From NCBI GenBank assembly GCA_034002405.1, contig JAVFAS010000045.1:1-30762 (forward strand): a stretch of DNA of 30,762 nucleotides, written 5' to 3'. A program made the position numbers and the translations under genes. The DNA is from SZUA-365 sp034002405 (GTDB lineage: Bacteria > Bacteroidota > Ignavibacteria > SZUA-365). Shown in pieces: positions 29,784-30,762 of this stretch (positions are counted from its first letter, which is position 1; the number at the start of each line of letters is the position of its first letter). The notes beneath the pieces are model-generated. The model was not told where the DNA came from. It made no database searches and saw only the letters and a program-made list of their open reading frames with translations.

Positions 29784-30599
29784 TCACCCCACCAGCATCC
29801 TCACCGCCACCACGAGAATCAACACGATAAACACCCCCACGATTGTCCTGCTCCGCAGCCGCATCCCGAGTCGCGTACCCAGTTGCGAGCCGGCGAGCAC
29901 GCCGAGAACGGCTGCCGCGGTATAGAGCGGATTGACATGACCGTGCGAGAAGTAGATGAAGGCGCTGGCGACCGCGGTGACACCGATCATGAAATTGCTG
30001 GTGGCCGTGGCGGCCTTCATCGGCACGCCCGAGACCATGTTCATCACCGGTACTTTTATCAGTCCGCCGCCGATGCCCAGCAGTCCGCTCAGATTCCCCG
30101 CGACGATCGAGACGAGCATGGAGGCGCGAAGCCGACGCACGCTGTACCGGACCGTGTGCTGCTCCGCCGTATCGTAATACTCGCCCGAGATGGCGGCGGA
30201 CGGATTGTAATGAATGCGCGCGTCGTCACGTGCGCGGGACTTCCGCCACATCAATCCCGCCATCAGCAGCAGGAACACGGCGAAGATTTTCCGCAGCACC
30301 TCTCCGGGCAGATAGATCGCCGTGATACCTCCCAGCACCGCTCCGATGGTGGTCATCACCTCGAGGGACATTCCCAATCGGATATTCGAGATCCCTTTAT
30401 CCACATAAACCGCCGCGGTCGCGCTCGAGGTCGCGATGATGGTCACGACACTCGCCGCCACCGCCTCGTGCATCGGCAGTCCGAAACCCATGACCAGCAC
30501 CGGGATGAGGAAGATGCCGCCGCCGATTCCGAGCAGCGCGCCGAGCACACCCGTGACGGCGCCGGAAAGCACGACAAGCAGAAAAAGGATTGGGGTCAT
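29784..30599 (-). CDS. TauE/SafE (YfcA-type) membrane transporter
   Basis: The family exports sulfite, sulfonates or related organic anions. The 271-residue protein has about eight hydrophobic helices in two halves, each opening with the family signature: GALLGIGGGIFLIPVLV near the N-terminus and NLSGLLGIGGGLIKVPVMN after a cytoplasmic loop. VSGVPMKAATATSNFMIG follows the second. A hydrophilic stretch at about 125-150 (RARDDARIHYNPSA) joins the halves. No Shine-Dalgarno precedes the ATG at 30599; a TATAAC sequence lies a few bases upstream. The substrate cannot be read from sequence. It is paired with DUF1634 on the same strand. Confidence 0.9.
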   Translation of the reverse strand: MTPILFLLVVLSGAVTGVLGALLGIGGGIFLIPVLVMGFGLPMHEAVAASVVTIIATSSATAAVYVDKGISNIRLGMSLEVMTTIGAVLGGITAIYLPGEVLRKIFAVFLLLMAGLMWRKSRARDDARIHYNPSAAISGEYYDTAEQHTVRYSVRRLRASMLVSIVAGNLSGLLGIGGGLIKVPVMNMVSGVPMKAATATSNFMIGVTAVASAFIYFSHGHVNPLYTAAAVLGVLAGSQLGTRLGMRLRSRTIVGVFIVLILVVAVRMLVG

Positions 30600-30691
30600 G
30601 GGTTATATTGGATGTGGGAGGAGTCGTCGGGACGAACACGGGGTGTTTCACGCAACCGGGAGTCCATGCCCATGGACGCACCGCACGATGC

Positions 30692-30762
30692 TGGCGCTCC
30701 CGGCAGGACTCGAACCTGCGACCCTCTGCTTAGAAGGCAGATGCTCTATCCACCTGAGCTAC
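30692..30762 (-). tRNA. tRNA-Arg (anticodon UCU), 5' end cut by the window
   Basis: On the minus strand the T arm (GCAGG, loop TTCGAGT, CCTGC), an anticodon loop CTTCTAA with anticodon TCT, and a D arm (GCTC..GAGC) are all present. The 3' end is CGGGAGC, discriminator G, and an encoded CCA at 30694-30692. Roughly six bases of the 5' acceptor strand lie beyond the window. Confidence 0.95.

Overview
The window is GC-rich chromosomal DNA from a Gram-negative bacterium. Outer-membrane biogenesis and lipooligosaccharide genes, lipoprotein signal peptides and a periplasmic cytochrome set all point that way. I infer a high-GC member of the Bacteroidota/Chlorobi/Ignavibacteria-like (FCB) group. The reasons are a DUF2795 protein, an MsbA-like exporter beside LOS glycosyltransferases, a BamA/TamA-like Omp85, and three promoters resembling the Bacteroidota consensus (TTTG/TTG, about 20 bp, TAnnTTTG). 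Many genes keep good Shine-Dalgarno sites, which fits Chlorobi/Ignavibacteria-like lineages better than classical Bacteroidetes. The placement is an inference, not a demonstration.

Layout. 21-737 (-) is a monofunctional transglycosylase, divergent from a helical lipoprotein at 960-2072. 2405-4808 (+) carries NADP isocitrate dehydrogenase and a homogentisate-dioxygenase-like enzyme, closed by a strong bidirectional terminator. 4882-9713 (-) holds DUF2795, a BamA/TamA-like protein, holB and ricT. 9901-15660 (-) is a tightly overlapping envelope-glycan operon: a GT9 heptosyltransferase-like enzyme, a GT2 glycosyltransferase, an MsbA-like ABC exporter, an O-antigen-ligase-like polymerase/ligase and a small Cys-rich protein, with an adenosine-specific-kinase-family gene upstream. 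16015-18121 (+) has two paralogous fibronectin-III lipoproteins. 18202-20619 (+) pairs an alpha/beta hydrolase with a DASS anion transporter, followed by a small outer-membrane protein.

The most interesting part is 21451-29185. It has a divergent DUF3365 heme lipoprotein, a 7-heme NapC/NirT (ImcH-like) quinol dehydrogenase, a 13-heme cytochrome c fused to a five-helix cytochrome b (CbcL-like), a 19-heme cytochrome c ending in one membrane helix, and a separate five-helix cytochrome b. The last two genes are the split equivalent of the fused CbcL-like protein. The locus therefore encodes two versions of one architecture, fused and split, beside an ImcH-like protein: 39 predicted c-hemes plus the DUF3365 heme. 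No catalytic reductase or outer-membrane conduit is visible. I read it as a membrane quinol-to-periplasm electron-transfer system whose terminal acceptor is not encoded here.

The window ends with a DUF1634 plus TauE/SafE transporter pair and a tRNA-Arg(UCU) cut by the window edge. A recurring oddity is short tandem repeats (15, 16, 18, 20 and 21 bp) placed at gene ends, signal peptides and flexible loops.
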